Counted from the stretch's first letter, positions 27,702 to 38,669 are shown. The stretch: 64,000 nt of DNA from Kurthia gibsonii (GCF_006539985.1 NZ_BJOB01000005.1:41007-105006), one strand, 5' to 3'. Notes: generated by a model not told the origin, from the letters alone. Numbers and translations are program-made.

Positions 27702-29681
27702 ATGACAAATAACTCATCTAATAATAATAATAATAAAACAAATACTTCACGCCCGTCTTCAGGCGGCAATAACGCAGGTCGTGGCGGACAACAAAATCGT
27801 GGCGGACAAAACCGCGGAGGACAAGCAGGTGGTCGTCCACAACAACGTCGTCGTCCAGGAATTAACGGAGGTCAACGTCGTAAAAACCGTCCAGCTCCAC
27901 AACCTGTAGCACCAAAAGCATTACCAGAAAAAATCACGTTCTATGAATCATTAACTGTAGGAGAGTTAGCGAAAGAGCTAGGTCGCGAGCCTTCAGAAAT
28001 CGTTAAAAAATTATTCTTACTTGGTGTAATGGCAACAATTAACCAAGAATTAGATAAAGATACAATCGAATTAATCGCTACAGACTACGGTGTAGAAGTA
28101 GAAGAAGAAATTCGTATTGACCGTACCGATTTAGAAACATATTTCGAAGATGAAGAAGTAGTAGAAGATGCTGAAGCAGTAGAGCGTCCTCCAGTTGTAA
28201 CAATTATGGGTCACGTTGACCACGGTAAAACAACATTACTAGACTCAATTCGTAACACAAAAGTAACTGCGGGTGAAGCAGGTGGTATCACACAACATAT
28301 CGGTGCTTACCAAGTAGAAGTAGAAGGCAAAAAAATCACATTCCTTGATACACCAGGACATGCTGCATTCACAACAATGCGTGCACGTGGTGCAAAAGTT
28401 ACTGATTTAACAATTCTAGTTGTAGCAGCTGATGATGGTGTTATGCCACAAACAGTTGAAGCAATCAACCATGCGAAAGCTGCAGAGGTTCCAATCATCG
28501 TTGCAGTAAACAAAATGGATAAACCTTCAGCGAACCCAGATCGTGTTATGCAAGAATTAATGGAACATGGTTTAGTAGCAGAATCTTGGGGTGGCGAAAC
28601 AATCTTCGTACCAATTTCTGCACTAAAAGGTGAAGGAATTGATCAACTTCTTGAAATGATTTTATTAGTTTCAGAAGTAGGCGAATTAAAAGCAAATCCA
28701 AAACGTAATGCAATGGGTACTGTAATTGAAGCACAACTTGATAAAGGTCGCGGTTCAGTTGCAACACTTTTAGTACAGAATGGTACATTAAAAGTAGGTG
28801 ACCCAATCGTTGTAGGTCATGCTCACGGTCGTGTACGTGCGATGATTAATGACCATGGTCGTCGTGTAAAAGAAGCAGGTCCATCAACACCAGTTGAAAT
28901 CACAGGTTTAAGTGATGTGCCACAAGCGGGTGATCGTTTCGTTGTATTCGATGATGAGAAATCTGCACGTCAAGTAGCAGAAGCACGCGAAATGACAGCA
29001 ATCCAAGAACAACGTGGTGAAGGTCAACGTGTAACTTTAGATAACCTATTCGACCAAATGAAACAAGGCGATATGAAAGAATTAAACTTAATCGTAAAAG
29101 CTGACGTACAAGGTACAGTAGAAGCGATGGCTGCTTCATTAATGAAAATTGAAGTAGAAGGCGTTAACGTGAAAATTATTCACACAGGTGCAGGTGCGAT
29201 TACAGAGTCTGATATTTCATTAGCAGCAGCATCAAATGCAATCGTAATTGGTTTCAACGTACGTCCAGATACAAATGCAAAACGTGCAGCAGAACAAGAA
29301 GGCGTTGATATTCGTCAACACCGTATCATCTACAAAGTAATCGAAGAGATTGAAGCGGCGATGAAAGGGATGCTTGACCCAGAATACGAAGAAAAAGTTG
29401 TGGGTAATGCAGAAGTACGTGAAACATTCAAAGTATCAAAAGTGGGTACAATTGCAGGTGGTTATGTTACAGACGGTAAGTTAGTACGTGACGCAGGTGT
29501 ACGTGTTATCCGCGATGGTATCGTTATTTTTGAAGGTGAATTGTCTTCATTAAAACGATTCAAAGATGATGCAAAAGAAGTAGCAAAGGGTTACGAATGT
29601 GGTTTCACAATTGCAAACTTTAATGATATTAAAGTGGGCGATGTAATTGAAGCATACGTAATGGAAGAAATTAAACGCTAA
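27702..29681 (+). CDS. infB: Translation initiation factor IF-2, short N-terminus
   Basis: The 659-residue GTPase begins with an Asn/Gly/Arg-rich low-complexity segment (1-66), then one IF2_N domain ([31 protein letters not shown]). The G domain follows with GHVDHGKT (170-177), then domains II to IV, all normal. It brings fMet-tRNA to the 30S and promotes subunit joining. The usual first N-terminal module of Bacillales IF-2 (a KxRVYEYAK-type start of about 60 residues) is absent: an in-frame stop lies just upstream and no frame of the 182-nt leader encodes it. Translation from ATG 27702 is supported by AAGGATG. Confidence 0.95.
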   Translation: MTNNSSNNNNNKTNTSRPSSGGNNAGRGGQQNRGGQNRGGQAGGRPQQRRRPGINGGQRRKNRPAPQPVAPKALPEKITFYESLTVGELAKELGREPSEIVKKLFLLGVMATINQELDKDTIELIATDYGVEVEEEIRIDRTDLETYFEDEEVVEDAEAVERPPVVTIMGHVDHGKTTLLDSIRNTKVTAGEAGGITQHIGAYQVEVEGKKITFLDTPGHAAFTTMRARGAKVTDLTILVVAADDGVMPQTVEAINHAKAAEVPIIVAVNKMDKPSANPDRVMQELMEHGLVAESWGGETIFVPISALKGEGIDQLLEMILLVSEVGELKANPKRNAMGTVIEAQLDKGRGSVATLLVQNGTLKVGDPIVVGHAHGRVRAMINDHGRRVKEAGPSTPVEITGLSDVPQAGDRFVVFDDEKSARQVAEAREMTAIQEQRGEGQRVTLDNLFDQMKQGDMKELNLIVKADVQGTVEAMAASLMKIEVEGVNVKIIHTGAGAITESDISLAAASNAIVIGFNVRPDTNAKRAAEQEGVDIRQHRIIYKVIEEIEAAMKGMLDPEYEEKVVGNAEVRETFKVSKVGTIAGGYVTDGKLVRDAGVRVIRDGIVIFEGELSSLKRFKDDAKEVAKGYECGFTIANFNDIKVGDVIEAYVMEEIKR

Positions 29682-29959
29682 TGATTGTTTATGTGGAATG
29701 TGAATTTATGATTCCAGCCGCACATTCATTAAAAGAAAAAAGAGCTGTGTTAGAAAAGATGAAAGTCCGGACCAAACAGCGTTATAATATAGCTATCTCA
29801 GAGATTGATCATCAAAATGTTTGGCAAAGAACACGCTTAGCAATTGTGACCGTTTCCTCGAATAAGCAAGCTGCTAATCGGGAAATGGATCACGCCATTG
29901 CACATTTAGAGTCGAATCCTGAGTGGGAACTTCTTGATTTATATCGAGAATATTTATGA
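29681..29959 (+). CDS. ylxP: YlxP-like DUF503 protein
   Basis: The 92-residue protein starts [28 protein letters not shown] and continues with YNIAISEIDHQNVWQRTRLAIVTV, the DUF503 pattern. Its function is not firmly known; proximity to rbfA and infB suggests a link to ribosome assembly or translation. The ATG overlaps the infB stop (TAATG), so translation is probably coupled. Confidence 0.92.
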   Translation: MIVYVECEFMIPAAHSLKEKRAVLEKMKVRTKQRYNIAISEIDHQNVWQRTRLAIVTVSSNKQAANREMDHAIAHLESNPEWELLDLYREYL

Positions 29960-29977
29960 AACTGAGGTGAATCGATT

Positions 29978-30325
29978 ATGTCATTACGTTCAAATCGAGT
30001 AGCTGAGCAAATTAAAAAAGAGCTTGGCGATATTATTGGTCGTAAGCTAAAAGACCCTCGTGTAGGATTTGTTACAGTTACAGATGTAGAAGTAACAGGC
30101 GATTTACAACAAGCGACAATTTATATTACTAGTTTAGGTACAGAACGAGAAAAACAGGAAACATTAAAAGGGCTCGAAAAAGCAAAAGGCTTTATTCGCT
30201 CTGAAATTAGTAAGCGTATCCGTTTACGCATTGCTCCTGAACTATTTTTCGAATTTGATGCCTCAATTGAGTACGGTAATCATATTGACGATTTGTTACG
30301 CAAACTGCACGAATCTGATAGATAA
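29978..30325 (+). CDS. rbfA: RbfA, ribosome-binding factor A
   Basis: The 115-residue KH-like protein ([47 protein letters not shown]) binds the 30S near helix 1 and assists late 16S maturation. It is of normal length, preceded by GAGGTGAATCG, and followed by a terminator before truB. Confidence 0.97.
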   Translation: MSLRSNRVAEQIKKELGDIIGRKLKDPRVGFVTVTDVEVTGDLQQATIYITSLGTEREKQETLKGLEKAKGFIRSEISKRIRLRIAPELFFEFDASIEYGNHIDDLLRKLHESDR

Positions 30326-30332
30326 CAATCGT

Positions 30333-30373
30333 AAAAAAGAGGCTGTCCTTTATTGGATCAGCCTTTCTTTTTT
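30333..30373 (+). terminator. Terminator between rbfA and truB
   Basis: GAGGCTGTCC pairs with GGATCAGCCTTT (one bulge) and is followed by CTTTTTT. Confidence 0.8.
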
Positions 30374-30393
30374 ATGTAAATGGAGGTATATGA

Positions 30394-31305
30394 ATGCACG
30401 GGATTTTACCATTATGGAAAGAAGCAGGCATGACATCTCATGACTGTGTATTTAAATTAAGAAAAATTTTAGGCACGAAAAAAGTAGGGCATACAGGTAC
30501 ACTTGATCCAGCAGTAGAAGGTGTACTACCGATTTGTGTAGGTAATGCAACACGTTTAGCAGAATATATTACAGACGCAGGAAAAGTATATGAAGCGGTT
30601 GTATCGATTGGAACTGCAACAACGACAGAAGATGCAGAAGGTGAAGTCGTTACACAAAATCATACGCATAAAGTGATTACACGTGAAGCAATTGAACAAG
30701 CTTTGCACTTATTAACAGGTACAATTGAACAAACACCGCCAATGTACTCTGCTGTTAAAGTAAATGGTCGTAAACTATATGAGTATGCACGTGCTGGTCA
30801 AACAGTGGAACGTCCGACACGACTTGTCGAAATCAAAGAATTAACATTACTTGAGCCGCAAGAAGTATATGAAGGTGAAGAAGTGATGTTCTCTATTCGA
30901 ATTGCTTGTGGAAAAGGTACTTATATTCGTACGCTTTCCGTTCAAATTGGTGAGATTCTTGGATACCCAGCTCATATGAAAAAACTTATACGTACGATGT
31001 CAGGAAGTTATACACAAGATGAATGTAAAACGCTTGGTGAATTACAAGAGATGAAAGAACAGGGAACATTAAGTGAAGCGATTCGTCCACTTGAAACAGC
31101 ATTAACAGAATACCCACAAATTGCGATTACAGATGCAAATCGAAAAGAAATTTCGAATGGACAAGTGCTTCCAGTACACCCTTCTCTAAAAGAATCTGAT
31201 AAGATAGTGTACGTGGAAAATAATCAGGCTGTAGCTATTTATGTAGTACATCCAACTAAAACAGGATTAATGAAACCCGAAAAGATGTTTCCTAAAGTAA
31301 ACTAG
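30394..31305 (+). CDS. truB: TruB, tRNA pseudouridine-55 synthase
   Basis: The 303-residue enzyme has the catalytic Asp at residue 38 in KVGHTGTLDPAVEGVLP, YSAVKVNGRKLYEYAR and RIACGKGTYIRTLS. It makes pseudouridine 55 in the T loop of tRNAs. A C-terminal PUA-like segment is present. It is followed after 11 bp by ribF, the usual pair. Confidence 0.98.
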   Translation: MHGILPLWKEAGMTSHDCVFKLRKILGTKKVGHTGTLDPAVEGVLPICVGNATRLAEYITDAGKVYEAVVSIGTATTTEDAEGEVVTQNHTHKVITREAIEQALHLLTGTIEQTPPMYSAVKVNGRKLYEYARAGQTVERPTRLVEIKELTLLEPQEVYEGEEVMFSIRIACGKGTYIRTLSVQIGEILGYPAHMKKLIRTMSGSYTQDECKTLGELQEMKEQGTLSEAIRPLETALTEYPQIAITDANRKEISNGQVLPVHPSLKESDKIVYVENNQAVAIYVVHPTKTGLMKPEKMFPKVN

Positions 31306-31316
31306 GAGGTTACGAC

Positions 31317-32264
31317 ATGCAAGTTGTACAATTATCATATCCAAACCAAATTACTTCAGAACAATTAACAGGTCCTTATTCACTTGCGCTAGGATTTTTT
31401 GATGGCGTACATAGAGGGCATCAAGCGGTGATTAATAAAGCGAAAAAAAAAGCAGAAGAAACGGGGACAAAATTAGCGGTTATGACATTTGACCCTCACC
31501 CTTCGATTGTTCTTGGTCAAAGTAAAGAAAAAGTATTTTACATTACACCCCTACAACAAAAAATCACGATTTTAGAAGAATCGGGTGTTGATACGTTATT
31601 CGTCGTTCGGTTTACATCTGACTTTGCACAATTATCACCAGAGGAATTCGTCCAACTATTTATTAAAGACTTAGGTGTACAACATGTCACAGCAGGTTTT
31701 GATTATACATTTGGACGAAAAGGTAGTGGAACGATGGCGGATATGCCAGCGCTATGTGGTGAGGACATTACCGTGCAAGTAGTTGAAAAACAAATAGAAG
31801 ATGATGAGAAAATTAGCTCTACTCGTATTCGTGCATTATTAAAAGAAGGTAATATAAAAGAGGTTCACGCATTATTAGGTAGACCATATCGCACACCGGG
31901 AGTAGTTGTACATGGTGATAAACGTGGACGCACAATTGGATTCCCGACGGCGAATGTACAAGCAGATGAAGGTAGTTTTATTCCTGCAAACGGTGTCTAT
32001 GTAGTCAAGGTACGTGTACAACAAGAATGGTTTATCGGTGTATGTAATATTGGGTACAAACCGACATTTAAAAATCCAAACGAGAAAAACTTAACAATTG
32101 AAGTGCATATCGTAGGTTTCGATAAAAATATTTACGGAGAAGCAGTAGCGATTGATTGGTATGATTGGGTACGCCCAGAGCAAAAATTCGACGGAATTGA
32201 GGCGCTTGTTGCACAACTCACAAAAGATAAACAAGCCGCAATCGATTTCTTCAAAGAAGTATAG
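31317..32264 (+). CDS. ribF: Bifunctional riboflavin kinase/FAD synthetase
   Basis: The 315-residue protein has the N-terminal nucleotidyltransferase FAD synthetase domain (LALGFFDGVHRGHQAV, ISSTRIRALLKEGN) and the C-terminal riboflavin kinase domain (GDKRGRTIGFPTANV, NGVYVV). It converts riboflavin to FMN and FAD; called RibC in B. subtilis. It shares the truB transcript. Confidence 0.97.
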   Translation: MQVVQLSYPNQITSEQLTGPYSLALGFFDGVHRGHQAVINKAKKKAEETGTKLAVMTFDPHPSIVLGQSKEKVFYITPLQQKITILEESGVDTLFVVRFTSDFAQLSPEEFVQLFIKDLGVQHVTAGFDYTFGRKGSGTMADMPALCGEDITVQVVEKQIEDDEKISSTRIRALLKEGNIKEVHALLGRPYRTPGVVVHGDKRGRTIGFPTANVQADEGSFIPANGVYVVKVRVQQEWFIGVCNIGYKPTFKNPNEKNLTIEVHIVGFDKNIYGEAVAIDWYDWVRPEQKFDGIEALVAQLTKDKQAAIDFFKEV

Positions 32265-32302
32265 TAATGTAGAGAGAATCGTTTATTTTACAGTGATTTT
32301 AG

Positions 32303-32438
32303 TTGCGTAGAGACCTTCTTTATGTTACTATTTCATAAGTGACTTGATAAAAGCACAGAACCTTTACTTGGTATTTCGATTCTCCAACGAATCACTCAGT
32401 AACAGGGGATATTTTATAATTTGGGAGGTGTATTCAAG
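32303..32438 (+). promoter_or_regulatory. rpsO promoter and leader
   Basis: TTGCGT (32303-32308), 17 bp, TACTAT (32326-32331) makes a good sigma-A promoter and a leader of about 100 nt. GATTC / GAATC forms a small hairpin in the leader. A TTGGGAGGTG Shine-Dalgarno precedes the rpsO ATG. S15 commonly autoregulates through its leader, so this region is a candidate, but the fold was not resolved. Confidence 0.65.
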
Positions 32439-32708
32439 ATGGCATTAACACAAGAACGTAAAAATGAAATCATCGCTGAATACCGTACACATGAAAGTGA
32501 TACTGGATCTCCAGAAGTACAAATCGCTGTACTAACTGAGGATATCAACAACTTAAACGAGCACTTACGTACTCATAAAAAAGATCACCATTCACGTCGC
32601 GGTTTATTCAAAATGGTAGGTCGTCGTCGTAACTTACTGAAATATCTTCGTGAAAACGATGTTCAACGTTACCGTGAATTAATTGGTAAACTTGGCTTAC
32701 GTCGATAA
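32439..32708 (+). CDS. rpsO: 30S ribosomal protein uS15 (S15)
   Basis: The 89-residue protein ([32 protein letters not shown] ... [22 protein letters not shown] split here for brevity) is full-length S15, a primary 16S binder in the 30S platform. The frame opens upstream at 32421, but that TTG lies in the Shine-Dalgarno; ATG 32439 gives the family start. A terminator follows and pnp is next, as in most bacteria. Confidence 0.98.
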   Translation: MALTQERKNEIIAEYRTHESDTGSPEVQIAVLTEDINNLNEHLRTHKKDHHSRRGLFKMVGRRRNLLKYLRENDVQRYRELIGKLGLRR

Positions 32709-32719
32709 AATGCAACTTG

Positions 32720-32748
32720 AAAAAGCGGGCTAGTCCCGCTTTTTCTTT
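32720..32748 (+). terminator. Terminator after rpsO
   Basis: AAAAAGCGGG pairs with CCCGCTTTTT (10 bp) around CTAGT, followed by CTTT. Confidence 0.92.
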
Positions 32749-32909
32749 ATGTTACAGAAAAAAAGAATCACACGCCAATCCCAAAATATGAAAAATTGCT
32801 TCATCAAGTATGAAATGTTTCGCAATGAAAACACATTTTTGATAAACTAGCTAGTGATTACATAAATAAAATAAATGGCAATACGGTTTTTGAGAGAGGA
32901 GTTCAATAA

Positions 32910-35030
32910 ATGAACGAAAAAAAGGTATATAGCTATGAGTGGGCAGGTAAGCCATTAGTTGTAGAAGTAGGTCAATTAGCAAAACAAGCAAACGGTGCAG
33001 TTATGGTACGCTACGGTGACACAGCAGTACTTTGTAACGCAACAGCTTCAAAAAAACCAAAGCAAACAGATTTCTTCCCATTAACAGTGAACTACGAAGA
33101 AAAAATGTATGCTGCTGGTAAAATTCCAGGTGGATTCGTTAAACGTGAAGGTCGTCCTTCAGAAAAAGCAGTTTTAACATCTCGTTTAATCGACCGTCCA
33201 ATCCGTCCACTATTCCCTGATGGTTTCCGTAATGAAGTACAAGTAATCTCTATGGTCATGTCGAATGATCCAGATTGTAGTTCAGAAATGGCTGCAATGC
33301 TAGGTTCTTCACTTGCATTAATGGTATCAGATATTCCATTTGATGGCCCAATCGCAGGTGTAACAATCGGTATGATCGATGGTGAATTCATTGTTAACCC
33401 AACAGTGGAACAATTAAAAAATTCAACAATTGATTTAACAGTTGCAGGTACAAAAGATGCGATTAACATGGTTGAAGCTGGCGCACTTGAAGTACCAGAA
33501 GAAACAATGTTAGAAGCGATTGTTTTCGGTCATGAAGAAATCAAAAAAGTAATTGCCTTCCAAGAGCAAGTTGCTGCTGAATGTGGTAAAGAAAAAATGG
33601 AAGTACAGTTACAAACAATCAATGAAGAATTATATGAAGAAATTAAAGCTGCGCACGAAACAGAAATGAATGCAGCCATTCAAACACATGAAAAACATGC
33701 ACGCGATGAAGCAATCGAAGCTGTTAAATCAGTTGTAGTAGCTGCATATGAAGAGAAATTAGCAGACGCAGAAGATCGTGATACAACATTAAAACAAGTA
33801 AATGAAATTTTAGATAAAATGGTGAAAGACGAAGTACGTCGTTTAATCACAGAAGATAAAGTACGTCCTGATGGTCGTAAATTAGACGAAATTCGTCCTC
33901 TATCATCTGAAGTTGGTTTATTACCACGTACACACGGTTCGGGTCTATTCACACGTGGTCAAACACAAGCACTATCAATTTGCACACTAGGTTCATTAAG
34001 TGATGTACAAATTATCGATGGTTTAGGTGTAGAAGAAAACAAACGCTTCATGCACCACTACAACTTCCCACAATTCTCAGTTGGTGAAACAGGACCAATG
34101 CGTGGACCAGGTCGTCGTGAAATTGGTCACGGTGCATTAGGTGAACGTGCATTATTAGCAGTTATTCCAGATGAAGCAGACTTCCCTTACACAATCCGTT
34201 GTGTATCTGAAGTATTGGAATCAAACGGTTCAACTTCTCAAGCGTCAATCTGTGGTTCAACACTAGCGATGATGGATGCAGGTGTACCTTTAAAAGCACC
34301 GGTAGCTGGTATTGCAATGGGCTTAATCAAAAAAGGTGAACACTACTCAATTTTAACAGATATTCAAGGTATGGAAGACCACTTAGGCGATATGGACTTC
34401 AAAGTAGCAGGTACAGCTAAAGGTGTAACAGCACTACAAATGGATATTAAAATCGACGGTTTATCACGTGAAATTTTAGAAGAAGCATTAACACAAGCAA
34501 AACACGGTCGTATGGTGATTCTTGAGTCAATGTTACAAACAATTGCTGAACCACGTGAACAGTTATCTGCATATGCACCAAAAATTAAATCAATTCATAT
34601 TAAACCAGATAAAATCCGTGATGTTATTGGACCTGGTGGTAAACAAATCAATAAAATTATTGATGAAACAGGCGTAAAAATTGATACGGAACAAGACGGT
34701 ACGATCTTTATCTCATCAGTTGATGAAGAGATGATTCAACGTGCACAAGATATGATTGAAAGTATCGTACGTGAAGCAAAAGTAGGGGAGTACTACTTAG
34801 GTAAAGTAAAACGTATCGAGAAATTCGGTGCTTTCCTTGAAATCTTCCCAGGTAAAGATGGTTTATTACACATTTCTGAGATTCAAGATGAGCGCACGAA
34901 AAATGTTGAAGACGTATTAAAAATCGGTGACGAGCTATTTGTAAAATGTATCGAAATCGACCGTCAAAATCGTGTCAACCTTTCTCGTAAAGTCGTTGTT
35001 CAAGAAGAAAAAGAAAAAGCAGCTGATTAA
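32910..35030 (+). CDS. pnp: Polynucleotide phosphorylase
   Basis: The 706-residue exoribonuclease has two RNase PH domains (the second with [15 protein letters not shown] and [18 protein letters not shown]), a helical linker between them, then KH ([20 protein letters not shown]) and S1 ([27 protein letters not shown]) domains. It degrades RNA 3'-5' with phosphate as a trimer in the degradosome-like network with RNase Y and RNase J, both of which are also encoded in this window. Confidence 0.98.
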   Translation: MNEKKVYSYEWAGKPLVVEVGQLAKQANGAVMVRYGDTAVLCNATASKKPKQTDFFPLTVNYEEKMYAAGKIPGGFVKREGRPSEKAVLTSRLIDRPIRPLFPDGFRNEVQVISMVMSNDPDCSSEMAAMLGSSLALMVSDIPFDGPIAGVTIGMIDGEFIVNPTVEQLKNSTIDLTVAGTKDAINMVEAGALEVPEETMLEAIVFGHEEIKKVIAFQEQVAAECGKEKMEVQLQTINEELYEEIKAAHETEMNAAIQTHEKHARDEAIEAVKSVVVAAYEEKLADAEDRDTTLKQVNEILDKMVKDEVRRLITEDKVRPDGRKLDEIRPLSSEVGLLPRTHGSGLFTRGQTQALSICTLGSLSDVQIIDGLGVEENKRFMHHYNFPQFSVGETGPMRGPGRREIGHGALGERALLAVIPDEADFPYTIRCVSEVLESNGSTSQASICGSTLAMMDAGVPLKAPVAGIAMGLIKKGEHYSILTDIQGMEDHLGDMDFKVAGTAKGVTALQMDIKIDGLSREILEEALTQAKHGRMVILESMLQTIAEPREQLSAYAPKIKSIHIKPDKIRDVIGPGGKQINKIIDETGVKIDTEQDGTIFISSVDEEMIQRAQDMIESIVREAKVGEYYLGKVKRIEKFGAFLEIFPGKDGLLHISEIQDERTKNVEDVLKIGDELFVKCIEIDRQNRVNLSRKVVVQEEKEKAAD

Positions 35031-35056
35031 TTTTTAATGTAATGAGTTGAATGCAG

Positions 35057-35118
35057 AAAGAGGTATGCCTTGTCGCTTTTCGAACGTAATTGAAAAGCAA
35101 AGGGTATACCTCTTTTTT
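35057..35118 (+). terminator. Two-tier terminator after pnp
   Basis: An outer stem AAAGAGGTATGCC / GGGTATACCTCTTT and an inner stem GCTTTTC / GAAAAGC, then TTTTTT. This is a strong, long hairpin. Confidence 0.9.
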
Positions 35119-35135
35119 AAAATAGGAGTGAAAAA

Positions 35136-36359
35136 ATGTTAGAAAAATATACAGCTAAAAATGGTTTGCGTATTGTAGCAGAAAAAATGCCTCACGTTCG
35201 TTCTGTATCTTTTGGTATTTGGGTAAATGTTGGTTCGCGTTATGAAACACCAGAAGAGAATGGTTTAACACATTTTATTGAGCATATGCTATTTAAAGGA
35301 ACGAAAACACGTAGTGCTAAACAAATTGCAGAAGACTTTGATCGCATCGGTGCACAGACAAATGCTTTTACATCAAAAGATCAAACATGTTATTACGTTG
35401 TCGCGATGGATCAACAAATTGAAGAAGCTGTGACGATATTAGCGGATATGTTTTTCCATTCTGTATTTGATCCAGAAGAAATGGAAAAAGAAAAACAAGT
35501 AATTGCAGAGGAGATGGCAATGACAGAAGATGCGCCTGATGATGATGTAGATGAACGTTTGTGGGCAGCGATGTTTGAAGGACATCCACTTGGCGCACCA
35601 ATTTTAGGAACTGAGGCGACATTACAATCTTTCACGCAGCAACAAGTAAAGGATTTTATTCGTACGCATTATACTCCAGACCAAGTAGTGTTATCAGTTG
35701 CAGGGAATTTTGATGATGCACTCATTTCAAAACTACAAATATTGTTTGACCAATTTGAAAATGAAGAATCACGTGGTGTGATTACATTCGATCAGCCTGT
35801 TTTCCATGCAGTAGAAACAACGAAGAAAAGCCAAGTTGAGCAAGCACATGTTGTCATTGGTTTCCCGGGTCTTGCTGTAACAGATGAGCAAACAATCCCG
35901 TACCTTGTCATGAATAATATCTTTGGTGATTCGATGTCGTCGCGTTTATTCCAAAAAGTACGTGAAGAAAAAGCGCTGGCTTATACAGTATATTCATATT
36001 ACGCAGCTTATCAAGATACAGGTGCATTCATGATTTATGGTGGTACATCGGTGAAACAGCGTGAACTAATGGAAAAAACAATCTTTGAAGTAATTGAAGA
36101 GTTTAAACAAACAGGTATTACAGAAGAAGAATTAATTTCAGCGAAACGTCAGTTGGAAAGTGATTTATTATTAGGGCTCGAAACATCATATGATTACATG
36201 ACACGCAATGCGAAGAATGAAATTATTTATGGTCGTGAACGCACAATTGAAGAAGCGCTAGAACTATTAAGCCATGTAACGGTTGAGCAGGTGAATGAAC
36301 AAATCGCAGCAACTTTTAATCAACCACATGCGAAATCAATCATTAGCAGTGAATTTTAA
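35136..36359 (+). CDS. mlpA: M16 family zinc metallopeptidase (MlpA/YmxG)
   Basis: The 407-residue processing-peptidase-like protein has the inverted zinc motif HFIEH at residues 46-50 and the downstream glutamate in EKEKQVIAEEMAMTEDAPDDD. The C-terminal half has the FQKVREEKALAYTVYS R/Y pair region. In B. subtilis the gene lies between ylxY and ymxH next to the spoVF genes; here pnp precedes it directly and asd follows. Substrate unknown. Confidence 0.93.
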   Translation: MLEKYTAKNGLRIVAEKMPHVRSVSFGIWVNVGSRYETPEENGLTHFIEHMLFKGTKTRSAKQIAEDFDRIGAQTNAFTSKDQTCYYVVAMDQQIEEAVTILADMFFHSVFDPEEMEKEKQVIAEEMAMTEDAPDDDVDERLWAAMFEGHPLGAPILGTEATLQSFTQQQVKDFIRTHYTPDQVVLSVAGNFDDALISKLQILFDQFENEESRGVITFDQPVFHAVETTKKSQVEQAHVVIGFPGLAVTDEQTIPYLVMNNIFGDSMSSRLFQKVREEKALAYTVYSYYAAYQDTGAFMIYGGTSVKQRELMEKTIFEVIEEFKQTGITEEELISAKRQLESDLLLGLETSYDYMTRNAKNEIIYGRERTIEEALELLSHVTVEQVNEQIAATFNQPHAKSIISSEF

Positions 36360-36387
36360 AAAATCTCCCTGATTGGGAGTTTTTTTA
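36360..36387 (+). terminator. Terminator after mlpA
   Basis: CTCCC / GGGAG with a 5-nt loop, flanked by A upstream and eight T downstream. Confidence 0.8.
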
Positions 36388-36534
36388 TTTGGATATGAAT
36401 CGATTGTATTTTAAAAATCATTTAATACTTAAAAATAAAAAAAGAGAGAAAATGGTATTTCAATAGCCTTTTAAGTTGAAAAAAGATTTAATATACTAAA
36501 TAATTGAATTATTATACACAATTTAATTGGGGTA

Positions 36535-36543
36535 TGGTACAAT
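36535..36543 (+). promoter_or_regulatory. Candidate extended -10 promoter of asd-dapA
   Basis: TGGTACAAT (TGn plus TACAAT) lies 38 bp before asd, in an AT-rich 190-bp gap that holds no gene. There is no convincing -35 and no lysine-riboswitch-like structure was recognised. Confidence 0.4.
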
Positions 36544-36580
36544 TACGCCATTATATATTGGAATAGGGAGAGATGTTTGA

Positions 36581-37621
36581 ATGGCTAAAGAATTAACAGT
36601 AGCTGTTGTAGGAGCTACAGGTGCAGTAGGAACAAAGATGATGGAGCAGCTTGTGAAGCGAAAGTTTCCAGTTGGTAAGCTGAAATTACTTGCATCAAAG
36701 CGCTCAGCAGGGAATACACTGGATTTTGCTGGTCAAACATACACAATTGAAGAAGCAACACCAGAAGCTTTTGAAGGCGTAGATGTTGCGTTATTTAGTG
36801 CAGGAGGTTCGGTTTCAAAAGTATTAGCAAAAGAGGCTGCAAAACGTGGTGCGGTTGTGATTGATAATACAAGTGCATTCCGTATGGACCCAGAAGTACC
36901 ACTTGTTGTACCAGAAGTAAACCGCGCAGATTTAAAAGAACATAATGGAATCATCGCGAATCCAAATTGTTCAACAATTCAAATGGTTGTCGCACTAGAG
37001 CCAATTCGTCAAGCATTTGGTTTGAAAAATATTATTGTATCTACATACCAAGCAGTATCTGGTTCAGGTGTCAGTGCAATTGAAGAATTACATCAGCAAA
37101 GTCTTGCGTGGGATGAAGGTAAAAATGTAGAAGCAAATATTTTACCTGTAAAGAGCGACAAGAAGCACTTCCCAATCGCACGTAATGTACTACCACAAAT
37201 TGATGTCTTCACAGAAAATGGTTTTACGTACGAAGAAATGAAAATGATTAACGAAACGAAGAAAATTATGCATGATGATGCATTAGCAGTTGCAGCAACT
37301 TGTGTACGTGTACCAGTTGTAGCAGGTCATTCTGAGTCTGTATTTGTAGAAGTAGATAAAACGGGTGTAACAGTAGAAGAATTCCGTAAAGCATTAGAAA
37401 ATGCACCAGGCGTTGTTGTACAAGATGATATCACGAATCAACAATATCCAATGCCATTATTTGCAGAAGGCGAAGATCCAACATTTGTTGGACGTATTCG
37501 TAAAGACTTAGCAAATGATCGCGGATTCCATCTATGGATTGTAGCAGATAACCTATTAAAAGGTGCTGCACTGAATTCAATTCAAATTGCAGAAGCCATG
37601 TTAGAAGACGGACTACTATAA
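36581..37621 (+). CDS. asd: Aspartate-semialdehyde dehydrogenase
   Basis: The 346-residue enzyme has the NADP-binding GATGAVG at 11-17, the catalytic Cys130 in [10 protein letters not shown] and the active His in the [13 protein letters not shown] region. It reduces aspartyl phosphate to the semialdehyde that branches to lysine/DAP and threonine/methionine. dapA follows after 30 bp; the aspartokinase gene dapG that lies between them in B. subtilis is absent. Confidence 0.97.
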   Translation: MAKELTVAVVGATGAVGTKMMEQLVKRKFPVGKLKLLASKRSAGNTLDFAGQTYTIEEATPEAFEGVDVALFSAGGSVSKVLAKEAAKRGAVVIDNTSAFRMDPEVPLVVPEVNRADLKEHNGIIANPNCSTIQMVVALEPIRQAFGLKNIIVSTYQAVSGSGVSAIEELHQQSLAWDEGKNVEANILPVKSDKKHFPIARNVLPQIDVFTENGFTYEEMKMINETKKIMHDDALAVAATCVRVPVVAGHSESVFVEVDKTGVTVEEFRKALENAPGVVVQDDITNQQYPMPLFAEGEDPTFVGRIRKDLANDRGFHLWIVADNLLKGAALNSIQIAEAMLEDGLL

Positions 37622-37651
37622 TATAAAAATAATAAAGGGGTTGGATTTTTT

Positions 37652-38548
37652 ATGAATATTGGTAATATTGGGACGGCAATGGTAACACCATTTACAAAAG
37701 ATGGTGGGATGGTTGACTATAAACATTTAGCAGGTATGATTGAACATTTAATTAAAACAGGTACAGATACAATTGTTGTATTAGGTACAACAGGGGAAGT
37801 GCCAACGCTTTCAACGGAAGAAAAATTAGATGTCTTAAAATACACAGTCGATCAAGTAAATGGACGTGTACCAGTTATCGCGGGTGTAGGTGACAACGAA
37901 ACATACTACTCAAAAATTATGGCACAAAAAGCTGAAGTTGCTGGGGTAGACGGGGTTATGCTTGTAGCACCTTACTATAATAAGCCAAACCAACGTGGTA
38001 TTTATGCTCACTTTGCTGATATTGCGCAGTCTGTTTCAGTTCCTGTCATGCTTTATAATATTCCAGGACGTACTGGAATTAATATCGAGCCAGATACAGT
38101 AGCAAAATTAAGTAAAATTCCAAACATCCAAATTATTAAAGAAGCAAGTGGCGATTTAGACCAAATGACTGAAATTCTTTCTTTAACAGATGATGATTTC
38201 ACAGTATATAGCGGTGATGATGGTATTACATTACCACTTCTTGCAGCAGGCGGTCATGGCGTTATTTCTGTAGCAGCACATGTTGTTGGGGAAGATATGC
38301 AGCGTATGATTTCTTTATTCAAAGAGGGACGCCATGCAGAAGCAGCAAAAATTCACCAAGCATTATTACCATTAATTCGTGCTCTATTTGCACAACCAAG
38401 TCCAGCGCCTGTTAAATATGCATTATCGAAACTAGGTTTATGTAACGAAAATGTTCGTTTACCAATTGTTAATTTAACAGATGAAGAAAAAGCAGCATTT
38501 GATCAAGTTTGGGATCACTATTTCCAAACACAAAAAACATTTGCTTAA
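37652..38548 (+). CDS. dapA: 4-hydroxy-tetrahydrodipicolinate synthase
   Basis: The 298-residue class I aldolase has the Schiff-base Lys163 in IIKEASGD, Tyr135 in MLYNIPGRTG and the GTTGEVPTL loop. It condenses pyruvate with aspartate semialdehyde, the first step of the DAP/lysine branch that feeds peptidoglycan. It is co-transcribed with asd and ends at a terminator. Confidence 0.97.
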   Translation: MNIGNIGTAMVTPFTKDGGMVDYKHLAGMIEHLIKTGTDTIVVLGTTGEVPTLSTEEKLDVLKYTVDQVNGRVPVIAGVGDNETYYSKIMAQKAEVAGVDGVMLVAPYYNKPNQRGIYAHFADIAQSVSVPVMLYNIPGRTGINIEPDTVAKLSKIPNIQIIKEASGDLDQMTEILSLTDDDFTVYSGDDGITLPLLAAGGHGVISVAAHVVGEDMQRMISLFKEGRHAEAAKIHQALLPLIRALFAQPSPAPVKYALSKLGLCNENVRLPIVNLTDEEKAAFDQVWDHYFQTQKTFA

Positions 38549-38562
38549 TTCAATAATTATAA

Positions 38563-38612
38563 TGAGCTATTCATCTGAGACGCATAGATGAACGGCTTGT
38601 TTTTTATTTTTT
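38563..38612 (+). terminator. Terminator after dapA
   Basis: AGCTATTCATCT pairs with AGATGAACGGCT (one mismatch, one G-U), then TTGTTTTTTATTTTT. Confidence 0.8.
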
Positions 38613-38669
38613 AGAAATAGAGGCTAGATTTCTTCTGAAATAAAAATAGAAGGAACCGTCATTTCTTAA

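Noticed and set aside
33092..33469. A 125-codon minus-strand frame inside pnp
   Set aside because: Antisense shadow of a conserved gene without Shine-Dalgarno or promoter.
36388..36580. A lysine riboswitch before asd-dapA
   Set aside because: The gap is AT rich and lacks the conserved structured core; nothing pairs convincingly.
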